Below are positions 20,553 through 30,114 of a DNA stretch of 64,000 nucleotides, piece by piece. The DNA is from Bifidobacterium crudilactis (GTDB lineage: Bacteria > Actinomycetota > Actinomycetes > Actinomycetales > Bifidobacteriaceae). How positions within the stretch are numbered: position 1 is the stretch's first letter; the number at the start of each line of letters is the position of its first letter. The translations under genes were made by a program, and so were the position numbers. Under the pieces are notes generated by a model. That model did not search any database and was not told the origin of the DNA. It saw nothing but the letters and a program-made list of their open reading frames with translations. The DNA is taken from positions 310,001 through 374,000 of the forward strand of contig NZ_JHAL01000002.1 of the NCBI RefSeq assembly GCF_000738005.1, read 5' to 3'.

Positions 20553-21920
20553 ATGGGGGTTATGACATTGACTGCTGCACCTAAGCTGGAGTTTTCTTCC
20601 GAAGCCGGAGAATCGAATTACCTACGCGCCTGCCGTGAATACCCCGGCCAGGCGATAGTCGATTTGGCCGTCATGAAACGCAACATGCAACATCTGGTCG
20701 AGGTGTGCGGGGGTGCGAATTCCGGTACGGCGGTTATGGGAGTGGTGAAGGCCGATGCCTACGGGCATGGCTTGGTTCCCTCGGCGCTGGCGGCGCTCGC
20801 GGGTGGTGCGACTTGGCTGGGTACTGCGCAGCCCCGTGAGGCGCTGCTCCTGCGAAAAGCTGGAATAGGCTCTGAACGTTGCCATATTCTGACGTGGCTG
20901 TACAACGGCAAGGCGGCACTGTTCGAAGACCTCATCTCCGAGGATATTGATATTTCCGTGGGCTCCCTGGCGGGCATCGAGGCGGTCGCCGCAGCCGCTC
21001 GCAAGCTTGGGAAACCTGCTCGTGTGCATGTCAAGGTTGATACCGGTTTTGGCCGCAACGGGTTCACTCCGGAAGCCTTTGACGATGCCCTGGGTCTGCT
21101 CGGTCGTTTCAAAGCCGAGGGAGCCATCGAGATTATCGGTCAATGGAGCCATCTCGCTGTAGCGGATATGCCCGGACAGCCCGCTTTCGTGGCGTCTACA
21201 GACAAGCAGATAGCCAATTTCGAAGAGTTCTCCATGCGTATGAGTCAGGCGGGGCTTTCCCCGCAGATACGGCACTTGGCGAATACGGCGGCAACGCTTA
21301 CCCGTCCGGCGATTCATTATGACCTGACCAGGCCCGGAATCGGGCTGTATGGTTATGAGCCCGATCCCTCAATGGGCACTCCGTCGAAGTATGCCCTGAC
21401 GCCCGCCATGAGCCTGCAGGCTCAGCTGGCCACGGTCAAGCATCTTGAAGCCGGTCACGGCATCTCCTACGGTCGTACCTATCTGACGGAGCAGGAGACC
21501 AGCGCAGCGGTGATGCCTCTCGGCTATGCGGATGGCATTCACCGTTCGGCCTCCGGTTCGGATATCGAGGGTTCCCTGGGGCAGGAGCATCTTGGCGGAC
21601 CGGTTCGTGTGATGACCGATGCAGGCCCCAAGTTGGTGCGAGTCTCAGGCCGTGTGTGCATGGACCAGTGTGTGCTCGACCTCCACGGTGACGCCGATAC
21701 GCTTGGCGTGCACGAGGGTGATACCGTGCTGCTGTTCGGCCCCGGGCGCGGTGAGGAAGCGTGCGAACCGACCGCGGATGACTGGGCTCGTGCGGCAGGA
21801 ACCATATGCTACGAGATATTCACCTGTCTGCGCAGCCGAATCCCCAGGCTCTACATGCATGCCGAGGCTGTTCTGCCCAGGCAGGACATCGAGAAACTTG
21901 CTCCCGAGTCAATTCTGTAA
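20553..21920 (+). CDS. alr: Alanine racemase
   Basis: 455 residues, longer than the usual 370-390 because of an N-terminal extension and a long tail. Converts L- to D-alanine for peptidoglycan. Lys66 in GVVKADAYGHG binds PLP, and Tyr306 in SYGRTY is the second catalytic base. The RPGIGLYGY motif is also present. Start uncertain: ATG 20553 or 20562, the latter after a GGGGGTT only three bases away. Stands alone. Confidence 0.93.
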   Translation: MGVMTLTAAPKLEFSSEAGESNYLRACREYPGQAIVDLAVMKRNMQHLVEVCGGANSGTAVMGVVKADAYGHGLVPSALAALAGGATWLGTAQPREALLLRKAGIGSERCHILTWLYNGKAALFEDLISEDIDISVGSLAGIEAVAAAARKLGKPARVHVKVDTGFGRNGFTPEAFDDALGLLGRFKAEGAIEIIGQWSHLAVADMPGQPAFVASTDKQIANFEEFSMRMSQAGLSPQIRHLANTAATLTRPAIHYDLTRPGIGLYGYEPDPSMGTPSKYALTPAMSLQAQLATVKHLEAGHGISYGRTYLTEQETSAAVMPLGYADGIHRSASGSDIEGSLGQEHLGGPVRVMTDAGPKLVRVSGRVCMDQCVLDLHGDADTLGVHEGDTVLLFGPGRGEEACEPTADDWARAAGTICYEIFTCLRSRIPRLYMHAEAVLPRQDIEKLAPESIL

Positions 21921-22122
21921 CGGCGTATTGGTGCCGCCCGGGCTTCCCATGCTTCGAATCACGCTTCGAACCGGGCTGTCTGCGCTTCGGACCACGCTTC
22001 GAACTGTGCTCCGAACCGTGCTTTGAAAGCATGGCTCTGGCTCCGTCATAATGTGCGATGCGTCATAGTCTCTATCGGCGTAATAACTTGCCGCAGGCGA
22101 GTGAAGGTGGTGTCATAGCAGT

Positions 22123-22587
22123 ATGAGCGAATACAAAGGAAATGAACCGTCAGAGATTGCCTACACCGCCGTGGCCAATGTCACCGGTGGTCGAAATGGC
22201 CATGCCGTAAGTCATGAGCCTGACCTTGAACTTGATTTGGACACTCCTGTCGCCATGGGTGGCAAGGGCAACGGCACCAACCCGGAGCAGTTGTTCGCCA
22301 TCGGTTGGGGTGCGTGCTTCCAAGGTGCACTCGGCCTTGCGGGCAAGGAGTTGCGAATCGCCGGAAGCAAGCTGGCGAAGAGCAAGGTGCGTGCGCACGT
22401 CTCCATCGGCCCTGAAGGCGAGTCATTCGGCATCAAGGCGAAGATTGAGGTCTTCGTTCCCGATGTCGATGATGAGACCGTGGCCAAGCTCGTCGACCGC
22501 ACTCAGGAACTGTGCCCCTACTCCAAGGCAACTGCGGGAAATGTGCCCACTGAGGTTGTCGTCGTGGATACGGACCCGTTCGAGTAA
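22123..22587 (+). CDS. ohr: Organic hydroperoxide resistance protein (Ohr/OsmC family)
   Basis: 154 residues. Thiol peroxidase that reduces organic and fatty-acid hydroperoxides. The two reactive cysteines are Cys65 (GACFQGAL) and Cys131 (ELCPYSKAT), as in Ohr proper. No OhrR regulator is adjacent. A terminator hairpin follows. Confidence 0.9.
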   Translation: MSEYKGNEPSEIAYTAVANVTGGRNGHAVSHEPDLELDLDTPVAMGGKGNGTNPEQLFAIGWGACFQGALGLAGKELRIAGSKLAKSKVRAHVSIGPEGESFGIKAKIEVFVPDVDDETVAKLVDRTQELCPYSKATAGNVPTEVVVVDTDPFE

Positions 22588-22612
22588 AGCTTTTGCTGTA
22601 ACCTTCACCTGA

Positions 22613-22644
22613 CCCCTGTCACGTCTCAACGTGGCGGGGGTTTT
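22613..22644 (+). terminator. Rho-independent terminator of ohr
   Basis: CCCCTGTCACG pairs with CGTGGCGGGG around TCTCAA, followed by TTTT. Begins 25 bases after the stop codon. Confidence 0.8.
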
Positions 22645-22719
22645 GTCGTGCGTGGGTTCATTCTAGGTGTTCCCTTAGTGGTCTCTTCGCATTTTGGCGT
22701 GTAAAAACCCGCCTAATAC

Positions 22720-22790
22720 GATAACTGCACTAAAAGGACAGCTTTTCGGAGAAATTATTGCCGCATTGCTGTCCTTTTAGTGCAGTTATC
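22720..22790. repeat. P1 palindromic element, copy 2
   Basis: 71 bp, arms identical to copy 1; loop has CGG/CCG. Lies between the ohr terminator and the subtilase gene, on its own and not needed as terminator for ohr. Confidence 0.93.
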
Positions 22791-22966
22791 CGCCTTAGTG
22801 GCTACTGCGGCCACGGCGGCATCCATCGCCGACATGCCGAAATGTCGTTGCAACGTCGGGCCTGACTGTTCACCGAAACATAACCGTTCGTTAACGAAGA
22901 TAACTTGTTCCCGGGGAAAAGAAGCGTGGATCGGATATCCATGCTGGAAGGGAACAGGAAAACTCC

Positions 22967-25900
22967 ATGCAAAAACGACATAAGGGACGGTGGAGCGCAC
23001 TCGTCATCGCGGTGGCGATGCTTCTGCCGACAGCGGGAACTGCGGTAGCGTACGCGGACACTCCGCAATCCTCCAAGGTGCAGGTCGCCTCTCAAATCAG
23101 CAAGGGTTCCGGCACGATGCCGGTGTTCATCCAGACGACGAGCAAGAGTGCTCTGTCGGTGAGTGACAACAAAAGCCCATCGGCGTTCAAAGGCGAAGAG
23201 GCTCTGCAGGATAAAGCCCAAGACGCGGCAGATAAAGCAAAGCACACCTCAAAAGATGTGCTTGCCGAATTGAAACGCCTCGATCCGAAGGCAACCGAAT
23301 TGTATTCAACGGCCTATACCGTCCCCGGTATCGCCGTATACGCCGATGCAGCTGCGTTGAACAAGCTGGCTGAGCAATCGGATTCGGTGAGCAAAATCAA
23401 CCCGATAAGCTTCAAGAAGACTGCGGACAGTGCAGAAAGCACGAAGGATTCCGAGGGCGCAACAGCCGGAAGTTCCCCGAGCGCGAGCAGCACTGCCGCC
23501 ACCGGCTCAGCCGACAGTGACGGTACTGCCGCCAAGAGCGATACATCAGGGGATTCCGCTGCACAGGGCAGCGACTTCGACAAGAGTTCAGCCGAAAAAG
23601 ATGCAGCAACACCACGCTCAACCCCATCCGGTGCCGCTGCATCCAACGACGCAGCTTCAAGCTCCACTCCTACTGCGACGCCTGAGGCTACGGCTTCGGA
23701 CAACGCATCCATCGTCAACGCCGAGCCCAAGAACGCCAACAGCGATACCTTGGTGCAGTCGCTGAAAACATGGGCGCAAACCGGCAAGACGGGCAAAGGC
23801 ATCAATATCGCCGTCGTCGATACCGGCCTGGACTACACCCACGCCGATTTCGGCGGAGCTGGGACGACAGAGGCCTACGACACGGCACTCGCGTCCAAAA
23901 GCGACCCGCTGACTGACCCGTCACTGCAGAAGCTCATCGATAAGGATAAGTTCAAAGGCGGCTACGATTTCGCCGGAACTGATTACAATCCGGACAATAG
24001 CAGCACTGCAGAACCGACCCCGGACGACAACCCCATCGATGGGCATGGCGGGCACCACGGCACACACGTGGCGGGCACCGCTCTTGGCTACGGAGTCACT
24101 GCGGACGGCAAGACCTACAAGGGTGATTACAGCAAGCTCTCCGAATCCGAACTGCAGTCCATGGAAGTCGGCCCCGGTTCCGCTCCTGAAGCCGGTGTGT
24201 ATTCGCTCAAGGTCTTCGGAGACAACGGTGGCACGACCGGACTCGTCGGCGCTGCGCTCGATTGGGTCGGTGAACAGATTTCTCTGGGCAAGAGCATCAA
24301 CATCGTATCGATGTCTGTTGGTGGTTCCTATGGTTCCGATGACGACCCTGATACGGCGAAGGTCGATGCACTGACTGAAAAAGGTGTGCTTTCGGTTATA
24401 GCAGCCGGCAACGAAGGCGATTTCACCGATGTGCTCGGTTCCCCGGGAAGTGCGAAAAGCGCTCTGACGGTCGCGGCGAGCAGCTCAGGCCGTACTTTGC
24501 AGGATGGCATCACAGCCACCGCACCAAGCAGTGTGGCAGGAACCAAGCTTGCAGGGCAGTATTCTGCAAACTATGCGGACCTCAGCAACATCAATGTCGA
24601 AGGCAAGGTGGTCAAGGTCCAAGACCCCAACAACCTCGCCGGTTGTAACACCTATTCCGTTGCTGACGCCGCTGCGGTGAAAGGCAACATCGCCTGGGTG
24701 AGCTGGGACGACAACAATCTGGTCTGCGGTTCCAAGAAACGTTTTGACAACGCCCAAGAAGCCGGTGCCACAGCAATTCTGTTCCAGTCCGATAAGGACA
24801 TACCGGATGCGGGAATTGCCGGCAATGCCACTCTGCCCGGTTTCCAGGTCACACCTGCCGGCCTCGCCAAGGTACAGTCCGCGCTTGATGCGGGTACGTT
24901 GACGGTCAAACTCTCCTCGGACCAGCGTCTGAGCACCAAGGTCGATTACTCCGCGAAATACGAGGACACCATGGCGTCCTTCACTTCGCGAGGTATTCAT
25001 GGTTCCGCGGACGGTACCGTAAAGCCTGATGTCTCAGCTCCGGGAGTGGGCATCATCTCGGCTTCTGCGGGCAGTGGCTCCAAAGCCGAAGTGATGAGCG
25101 GCACCTCGATGGCAACACCCATGACCTCCGGTATCGCGGCCTTGACGTATCAGGCGCATCCCGGTTGGACTGCGAAGGACATCAAGGCGCAGCTGATGAA
25201 CACTGCGGATCACGACGTGCTGAGCGAAGACCGCAGCACGAAGATGGGCCCGCTGCGAGTCGGAACCGGCCGCATCGACGCCTACGAAGCCGTGAACAAC
25301 CAGGCGACCGTGGCCGCAACGGATGACGCAACAGCCGTAACCGGTGAATTCGGTATCGTTCAGGTGCCGAGAGCCGGATACAGCAAGAGCAAGTCCTTCA
25401 CCGTCACCAACAAGGCAGACAAGCCGGTGACCTACGCGTTGTCCTATGAGGCAAGAGTGAAGACTGACGGCGTTGACTACCAACTCGACAAGACCTCCCT
25501 CACGGTTCCTGCAAACGGTAGGGCAAGTTTCACGGTGAAGCTCAGCATTCCCGACCAGTCCAAGCTGCGCCACACCCGTGATGCCACCCAGCCGGTCAAG
25601 AATCCTGTTTCGGCGGACTATGACAGCAATTACGTCACCGATGCCAGCGGTATCGTGCGGTTGGTGCCGAAAGACACCGGCAACGGCACCTTCTCGGCAT
25701 TGCGCGTATCCATGGTCGCTGCGCCGAAGCCCGTATCGGAGACCACTACGAGCCTTGAATTCTCAAAGGGTTCGACGGATGGTCAAGTGGTCGTCAGCGG
25801 CAAGGGCTTCGCGAACGGCACAGGTGCTACCGGGTACACGTCACAGGTCGCACCGATGCAGCTTGCGTTGCAGGACCCTGTCGATGGATACACTTCCCAG

Positions 25901-27151
25901 AATTCGGCACGAAGCCTCGCTGCTGCGGACATCCGTGCAGTGGGAGTCTCGTCCACGGCCCCTCAGATCAATGACAAGTCGCATGGCTATCTCACTTTCG
26001 GCATTGAAACCGATAAGACCTGGTCGCGCTTGGGCAACAATTTCTTCCCGGAAATCGTGCTCGATAGCGATAACGATGGCCGTGCAGATTATCTCATCGG
26101 TGTGAACACCATGAAGAACGGTGCGTTGACCGATGGCGTCTGGGTTGAAACCGAGCGCCTGAGTGACAGGGCAGTCATCGATAGGGAAGCGGTTGTCGAC
26201 TCCACCGTCTCCGATTCGAACGTCGTTCTGCTGCCGGTAAAGCTCAGTGCACTGGGCGTTGCCAAGGACACGACCTCGGCGCCGATGAATTTCTACGCCC
26301 AGACCGAATCACTGTTCGCCGAGGCTGCTGACACTCCCTACTTGGTAGACACCACGGATGTGGCATCCTTCGACCCAATCAACCCTGATTTGTGGTTCGG
26401 AACGAGCGGGCAGAACGGTTCGGGTTCCGCAGTGGAGGCCGACAAGCCGGGTACGATTCAAGCTCATCTCAAGACTGCCGTGGATGGGAAAGAGGGCAAT
26501 GGCAAGCAGAGGGCGGCTTCGGCACAGCCCGAGGCACTGCTGCTGCATCTCAATGGCTCGGTTCCCGTGGCCAAGGATTCGACTCCGGTGATTGACATCC
26601 AAAGCGTGGCTGCGCGTGATACCAGCGACTTGCAGAATCTTGTCGATAGCACCAAGGGCCTCGACGAGAGCAAGTACACTCCTGAATCGTGGAAGCAATT
26701 GGTCAAGGCGCTTGCCGATGCCAACGATGTGCTTGCCGACGCGAGCTCCACCAACCAGCAGATCAATGCCGCATACAACGCGTTGAATACCGCCATCAAC
26801 GGCCTGGTCCCGATTTCTGCGAAGGTCGACAAGTCCAAGCTGCAGAGCCTGCATGACAGTTCGCAATCGCTCAATAGCCAGGATTACACCACGGATTCCT
26901 GGTCTGCTTTCGCAACTGCCATGAAGCAGGCCGAGCAGGTTCTCGCCGATGGGAACGCGACGCAGGATCAGGTCAACAGCGCATATGCCGCTTTGCTCAA
27001 GGCACAGCGAGCGTGTTGGTTCGAACCTCTGCGAATCCGGCTGCCGACACCAGCAACGGCACCTCGGCTGCCTCTGCCGCGAGGAAGCCGAAGTCCGGGC
27101 ATCTCTCCAGCACCGGTGCCGCCGTGGGAGGTGTTGCACTCATTGCTCTGA
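22967..27151 (+). CDS. Cell-wall subtilisin-like serine protease (S8), C-terminus frameshifted
   Basis: 1394 residues as read. Signal peptide 1-31 (ends near AYADT), a Ser/Ala/Thr-rich propeptide zone up to about 260, then the S8 domain: Asp285 in VVDTGLDYTHADF, His364 in HHGTHVAG and Ser714 in MSGTSMATP. A PA-like insert lies between His and Ser, followed by Fn3-like/DUF1034 and beta domains. Two FIVAR-like helical repeats sit near the end (LVDSTKGL and LHDSSQSL). After residue about 1346 the frame turns into unnatural sequence, while the true anchor continues in another frame (27004-27201). All catalytic residues are intact. Confidence 0.9.
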   Translation: MQKRHKGRWSALVIAVAMLLPTAGTAVAYADTPQSSKVQVASQISKGSGTMPVFIQTTSKSALSVSDNKSPSAFKGEEALQDKAQDAADKAKHTSKDVLAELKRLDPKATELYSTAYTVPGIAVYADAAALNKLAEQSDSVSKINPISFKKTADSAESTKDSEGATAGSSPSASSTAATGSADSDGTAAKSDTSGDSAAQGSDFDKSSAEKDAATPRSTPSGAAASNDAASSSTPTATPEATASDNASIVNAEPKNANSDTLVQSLKTWAQTGKTGKGINIAVVDTGLDYTHADFGGAGTTEAYDTALASKSDPLTDPSLQKLIDKDKFKGGYDFAGTDYNPDNSSTAEPTPDDNPIDGHGGHHGTHVAGTALGYGVTADGKTYKGDYSKLSESELQSMEVGPGSAPEAGVYSLKVFGDNGGTTGLVGAALDWVGEQISLGKSINIVSMSVGGSYGSDDDPDTAKVDALTEKGVLSVIAAGNEGDFTDVLGSPGSAKSALTVAASSSGRTLQDGITATAPSSVAGTKLAGQYSANYADLSNINVEGKVVKVQDPNNLAGCNTYSVADAAAVKGNIAWVSWDDNNLVCGSKKRFDNAQEAGATAILFQSDKDIPDAGIAGNATLPGFQVTPAGLAKVQSALDAGTLTVKLSSDQRLSTKVDYSAKYEDTMASFTSRGIHGSADGTVKPDVSAPGVGIISASAGSGSKAEVMSGTSMATPMTSGIAALTYQAHPGWTAKDIKAQLMNTADHDVLSEDRSTKMGPLRVGTGRIDAYEAVNNQATVAATDDATAVTGEFGIVQVPRAGYSKSKSFTVTNKADKPVTYALSYEARVKTDGVDYQLDKTSLTVPANGRASFTVKLSIPDQSKLRHTRDATQPVKNPVSADYDSNYVTDASGIVRLVPKDTGNGTFSALRVSMVAAPKPVSETTTSLEFSKGSTDGQVVVSGKGFANGTGATGYTSQVAPMQLALQDPVDGYTSQNSARSLAAADIRAVGVSSTAPQINDKSHGYLTFGIETDKTWSRLGNNFFPEIVLDSDNDGRADYLIGVNTMKNGALTDGVWVETERLSDRAVIDREAVVDSTVSDSNVVLLPVKLSALGVAKDTTSAPMNFYAQTESLFAEAADTPYLVDTTDVASFDPINPDLWFGTSGQNGSGSAVEADKPGTIQAHLKTAVDGKEGNGKQRAASAQPEALLLHLNGSVPVAKDSTPVIDIQSVAARDTSDLQNLVDSTKGLDESKYTPESWKQLVKALADANDVLADASSTNQQINAAYNALNTAINGLVPISAKVDKSKLQSLHDSSQSLNSQDYTTDSWSAFATAMKQAEQVLADGNATQDQVNSAYAALLKAQRACWFEPLRIRLPTPATAPRLPLPRGSRSPGISPAPVPPWEVLHSLL

Positions 27152-27201
27152 TGGCTGTTGTCGCAGGAACGGTGTTTATGCTCCTGCGCAAGCGTCGTTA
27201 G
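27004..27201 (+). pseudogene. Displaced C-terminal anchor of the S8 protease, in a different frame
   Basis: From about 27007 the frame one base back from the main one reads a low-complexity linker, then HLSSTGAAVGG, a hydrophobic helix and RKRR before TAG. This is a sorting-signal layout with LSSTG in place of LPXTG. Together with the upstream ORF it shows a one-base loss (or two-base gain) near 27002-27012. It could be a real mutation, programmed slippage or a sequencing error; no slippery heptamer is evident. Confidence 0.75.
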
Positions 27202-27217
27202 CGCACTGAGGAACTAG

Positions 27218-27277
27218 CTGCTTCACAAGGACAGTTTTGCGGTGAAATCTGCCGCGCAAACTGTCCTTGTGAAGCAG
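27218..27277 (+). terminator. Terminator hairpin related to P1 elements
   Basis: Arms CTGCTTCACAAGGACAGTTT and complement are a perfect 20-bp pair, with inner GCGG/CCGC, then TTTT. The AAGGACAG core near the loop matches P1, but the outer arm differs. Lies 16 bases after the protease anchor. Confidence 0.8.
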
Positions 27278-27422
27278 TTTTGCATTGTTGGGCATGGGTG
27301 TTGTCCGTGGTTCTTGAGTTACGAGAGCGAATCGGTTGTTCGCGTTGATTCTGCACGATATCGCTTTACCGACTACAGTGAGAGTCAGTTGCGATGAGGC
27401 AACAACAGTGAAAGGGGAAGCA

Positions 27423-28391
27423 ATGAAACTGATTCTTGACCTCGACACAGGAATTGACGACACACTCGCCATCGCCTACGCGTTAGGGAGTCCGGAGGTC
27501 GACCTTATCGGCATCACAGGAACGTATGGCAACGTCAGAGTGGAACAAGGTGTGCGAAACGCACTGGCGGTAACGGATGTATTAGGTTTCCCGAACGTGC
27601 CGGTCTACCAGGGGCTCGGACATGCAAGTCGCAAAGACTCTTTCGAAGTTCAGCCGATTTCCGCCTTCATCCACGGAGATAACGGTATCGGTGATGTTTC
27701 CATTCCGGATTCTTCACGCAGCGTGGAGCAGGGCTCCGCAGTCGATTTTATTATCGATGCCGTAAAGACCTATGGCAAAGACCTGGTGTACGTGCCTACC
27801 GGCCCTATGACCAACATCGATGCCGCGTTGAAGAAGGCTCCTGAAATACGAGACAGCATCGGCTCCATCGTGCTGATGGGAGGTGCGCTTACTGTTCCGG
27901 GTAATGTTTCCGCCTGGTCGGAAGCCAATATTTCGCAGGACCCTGATGCGGCTAATGCACTGTTCCGTTCAGGTGCCCCGGCCACGATGATTGGTCTGGA
28001 CGTGACTCTGCAAACGCTTCTTACCTACAACGACACCAGGAAATGGCGTGAAATCGGCACGAAGGCGAGCATCTTCCTTGCCGATATGACCGATTACTAC
28101 ATCAAGGCCTATGAGACGACGGCTCCCCATCTTGGCGGGTGCGGTTTGCATGACCCTCTGGCTGTCGGTGTTGCCGTCGACCCAAGCTTGGTAAAGGTGT
28201 TGCCTATCAATATGCAAGTCGATGTCGAAGGACCTACACGCGGAAGAACCATAGGTGATGGTGAGCGGCTGAACGACGCTCATAAAACCATGCGCGTTGC
28301 CGTTGGTGTGGATGTGCCGCGTTTCCTGAAGGAATTCATGCACCGTACTTCCGTGGCTGTGAGCGGGAAGCACAGTAACGAGGCAAAGTAA
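27423..28391 (+). CDS. Inosine-uridine preferring nucleoside hydrolase
   Basis: 322 residues. Hydrolyses the N-glycosidic bond of ribonucleosides for base salvage. The N-terminal DLDTGIDDT (Asp6, Asp8, Asp12, Asp13) is the calcium-binding signature of the family. ATG 27423 follows AAAGGGGAAG. A strong hairpin follows, then an MFS transporter gene that may move nucleosides or bases. Confidence 0.9.
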   Translation: MKLILDLDTGIDDTLAIAYALGSPEVDLIGITGTYGNVRVEQGVRNALAVTDVLGFPNVPVYQGLGHASRKDSFEVQPISAFIHGDNGIGDVSIPDSSRSVEQGSAVDFIIDAVKTYGKDLVYVPTGPMTNIDAALKKAPEIRDSIGSIVLMGGALTVPGNVSAWSEANISQDPDAANALFRSGAPATMIGLDVTLQTLLTYNDTRKWREIGTKASIFLADMTDYYIKAYETTAPHLGGCGLHDPLAVGVAVDPSLVKVLPINMQVDVEGPTRGRTIGDGERLNDAHKTMRVAVGVDVPRFLKEFMHRTSVAVSGKHSNEAK

Positions 28392-28406
28392 CTGAGACCG
28401 CTGAAT

Positions 28407-28453
28407 GGGCATCTGCTTGCACGGTTTTCGGCTTCACCGTGCAGGCAGATGCC
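28407..28453 (+). terminator. Strong hairpin after the nucleoside hydrolase gene
   Basis: GGCATCTGCTTGCACGGT pairs with ACCGTGCAGGCAGATGCC, with one small internal mismatch. It begins 16 bases after the stop; there is no U-run. Confidence 0.55.
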
Positions 28454-28577
28454 GAACGTCAAACGTTATGCCGGCACTGGGGTCATATTCGGAGGTCAAC
28501 GCCTTGGCGTGGCGATGTCGTGTTTGGTGCATGGCGAAGCGTTGTAAGCCGCTGTTTCATCGTTGAAGGAGATACAC

Positions 28578-29996
28578 ATGTCTGAATCACAGGTTGTGGC
28601 GAAGGATACTCGGAAACCAGGGGAGGCAAGCGTCGATAGTTACAACGGAAACGCCAAGCATGCGTTGATTCCCTTGCTGGTGATTTTCATTCTAGGAACA
28701 TTATGCTTGCAGGCTTTTAATCTGGTCTTTCAGCAGATCGGCGACTCTCTTGGCGCTTCGCAACAGGCTTCGCTGATTACCGCAATACCGGGCATCGTGC
28801 TCGGAATAGTGTGCTTTGTCTATGGTTCGCTCACGGACTTCATCTCGCTCAAGAAGATGGTCATGGTCGGTCTGATTGTCCTCTTGGCGAGTTCGATATG
28901 CGGATTCCTGTTCAATGGGAACATCATATTGGTGATTGTGTTCCGTGCGCTGCAGACCGCCGGTGCCCAGGTGGCGGGCTCCGTATATCTGGTGATAGCT
29001 GCCAAATATCTGAAGAGCAGCGAGAAGGTCGTATACTTCGGCATCTTTACCGCAGGCTACCAGCTGTCGACGGCGATAGGGGTTCTCGCAGGCGGTTTCC
29101 TCAGCTCTATCAATTGGGCGTACCTGTTCCTGATACCGGTGCTGTCCATTTTCGTGGTTCCATTCCTGTTCCGGAATCTGCCATCGGGCACGGTGAAGGG
29201 CTCCAGAATAGATGTTCTCGGATTCGGTATTTTCGGTCTGGCCATCGCGGCTCTGACCCTATTCTTCTCGAATATCAACTGGCTCTATTTGGCGGCGAGC
29301 GCAGTGCTCTTCATCGTATTCGCCGTGTACATCAGCAAAGCCCGGCATCCCTTCATCTCGGTGGACTTCTTCCGTAACACTCGATGGCTCAAGGGCATCA
29401 CTCTGATTCTGGTGTTCTATGCAATCAATTACTGCTTCACGCCACTGTTCAACGGCATCGGAAAACTGTATGGGCTCAGTTCGGCCAGTGTTTCGCTGTA
29501 TTTGGTATGGGCATTCATCGTGGCTACCATAGTCGCCACGTCCTCGGGAATGATTGTCCGGGCCATCGGTCGTCAGGCTGCCATCATCACTGCCGCGATA
29601 CTCATGGTGGTGGGATTGCTGACGACGGCGATATGCGTCAATCAGCATATGGCTCTGCTTGCGATTACGGCGTGCATTTATTATGCGGGCATGGGATTGC
29701 TGTATTCACCAGTGGTGGACACCGTTCTTGGCACGCTTGATTCCTCCGAGACCGGCCGTGGCATCGGCATGAACGATCTCGCCATGAACGTCACGGCTTC
29801 GATTGGCATCGCCATATTCGGCAGTCTGATGGGAACAGGCTTCCTCAGTTCCGGTAGCATCGGAGGCCAAAGCGGCGCTGCCGCGAACTATGCGAACCTG
29901 CTCCTCATCTTTGCCGGCATCGTACTCGTGGGATTGGTGGTGTATCTGGTATTCCGCCGCTCACTGAACCGTTCGGCCGAAGAGGGTGCCGCGTAG
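28578..29996 (+). CDS. MFS transporter, 14-helix (DHA2-like)
   Basis: 472 residues with 14 hydrophobic segments, the layout of the DHA2 drug/metabolite exporters. The segment IVFRALQTAGAQVAGSVYLV resembles the family motif C region. GAAGGAG precedes ATG 28578. Substrate unknown; the neighbouring nucleoside hydrolase makes nucleosides or bases a possible cargo, but the family mostly exports toxic compounds. Confidence 0.82.
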   Translation: MSESQVVAKDTRKPGEASVDSYNGNAKHALIPLLVIFILGTLCLQAFNLVFQQIGDSLGASQQASLITAIPGIVLGIVCFVYGSLTDFISLKKMVMVGLIVLLASSICGFLFNGNIILVIVFRALQTAGAQVAGSVYLVIAAKYLKSSEKVVYFGIFTAGYQLSTAIGVLAGGFLSSINWAYLFLIPVLSIFVVPFLFRNLPSGTVKGSRIDVLGFGIFGLAIAALTLFFSNINWLYLAASAVLFIVFAVYISKARHPFISVDFFRNTRWLKGITLILVFYAINYCFTPLFNGIGKLYGLSSASVSLYLVWAFIVATIVATSSGMIVRAIGRQAAIITAAILMVVGLLTTAICVNQHMALLAITACIYYAGMGLLYSPVVDTVLGTLDSSETGRGIGMNDLAMNVTASIGIAIFGSLMGTGFLSSGSIGGQSGAAANYANLLLIFAGIVLVGLVVYLVFRRSLNRSAEEGAA

Positions 29997-30114
29997 ACAG
30001 CACCGAATCCCTGTTATCGTCACGGGGTCCCGAATGTTCACGTCGTAATGGTTGCAGTGCGGTAGCCTGAGGGTGCAACAGCTTCGTGACGATGATTCGA
30101 CTGGGGGTGCCTAG

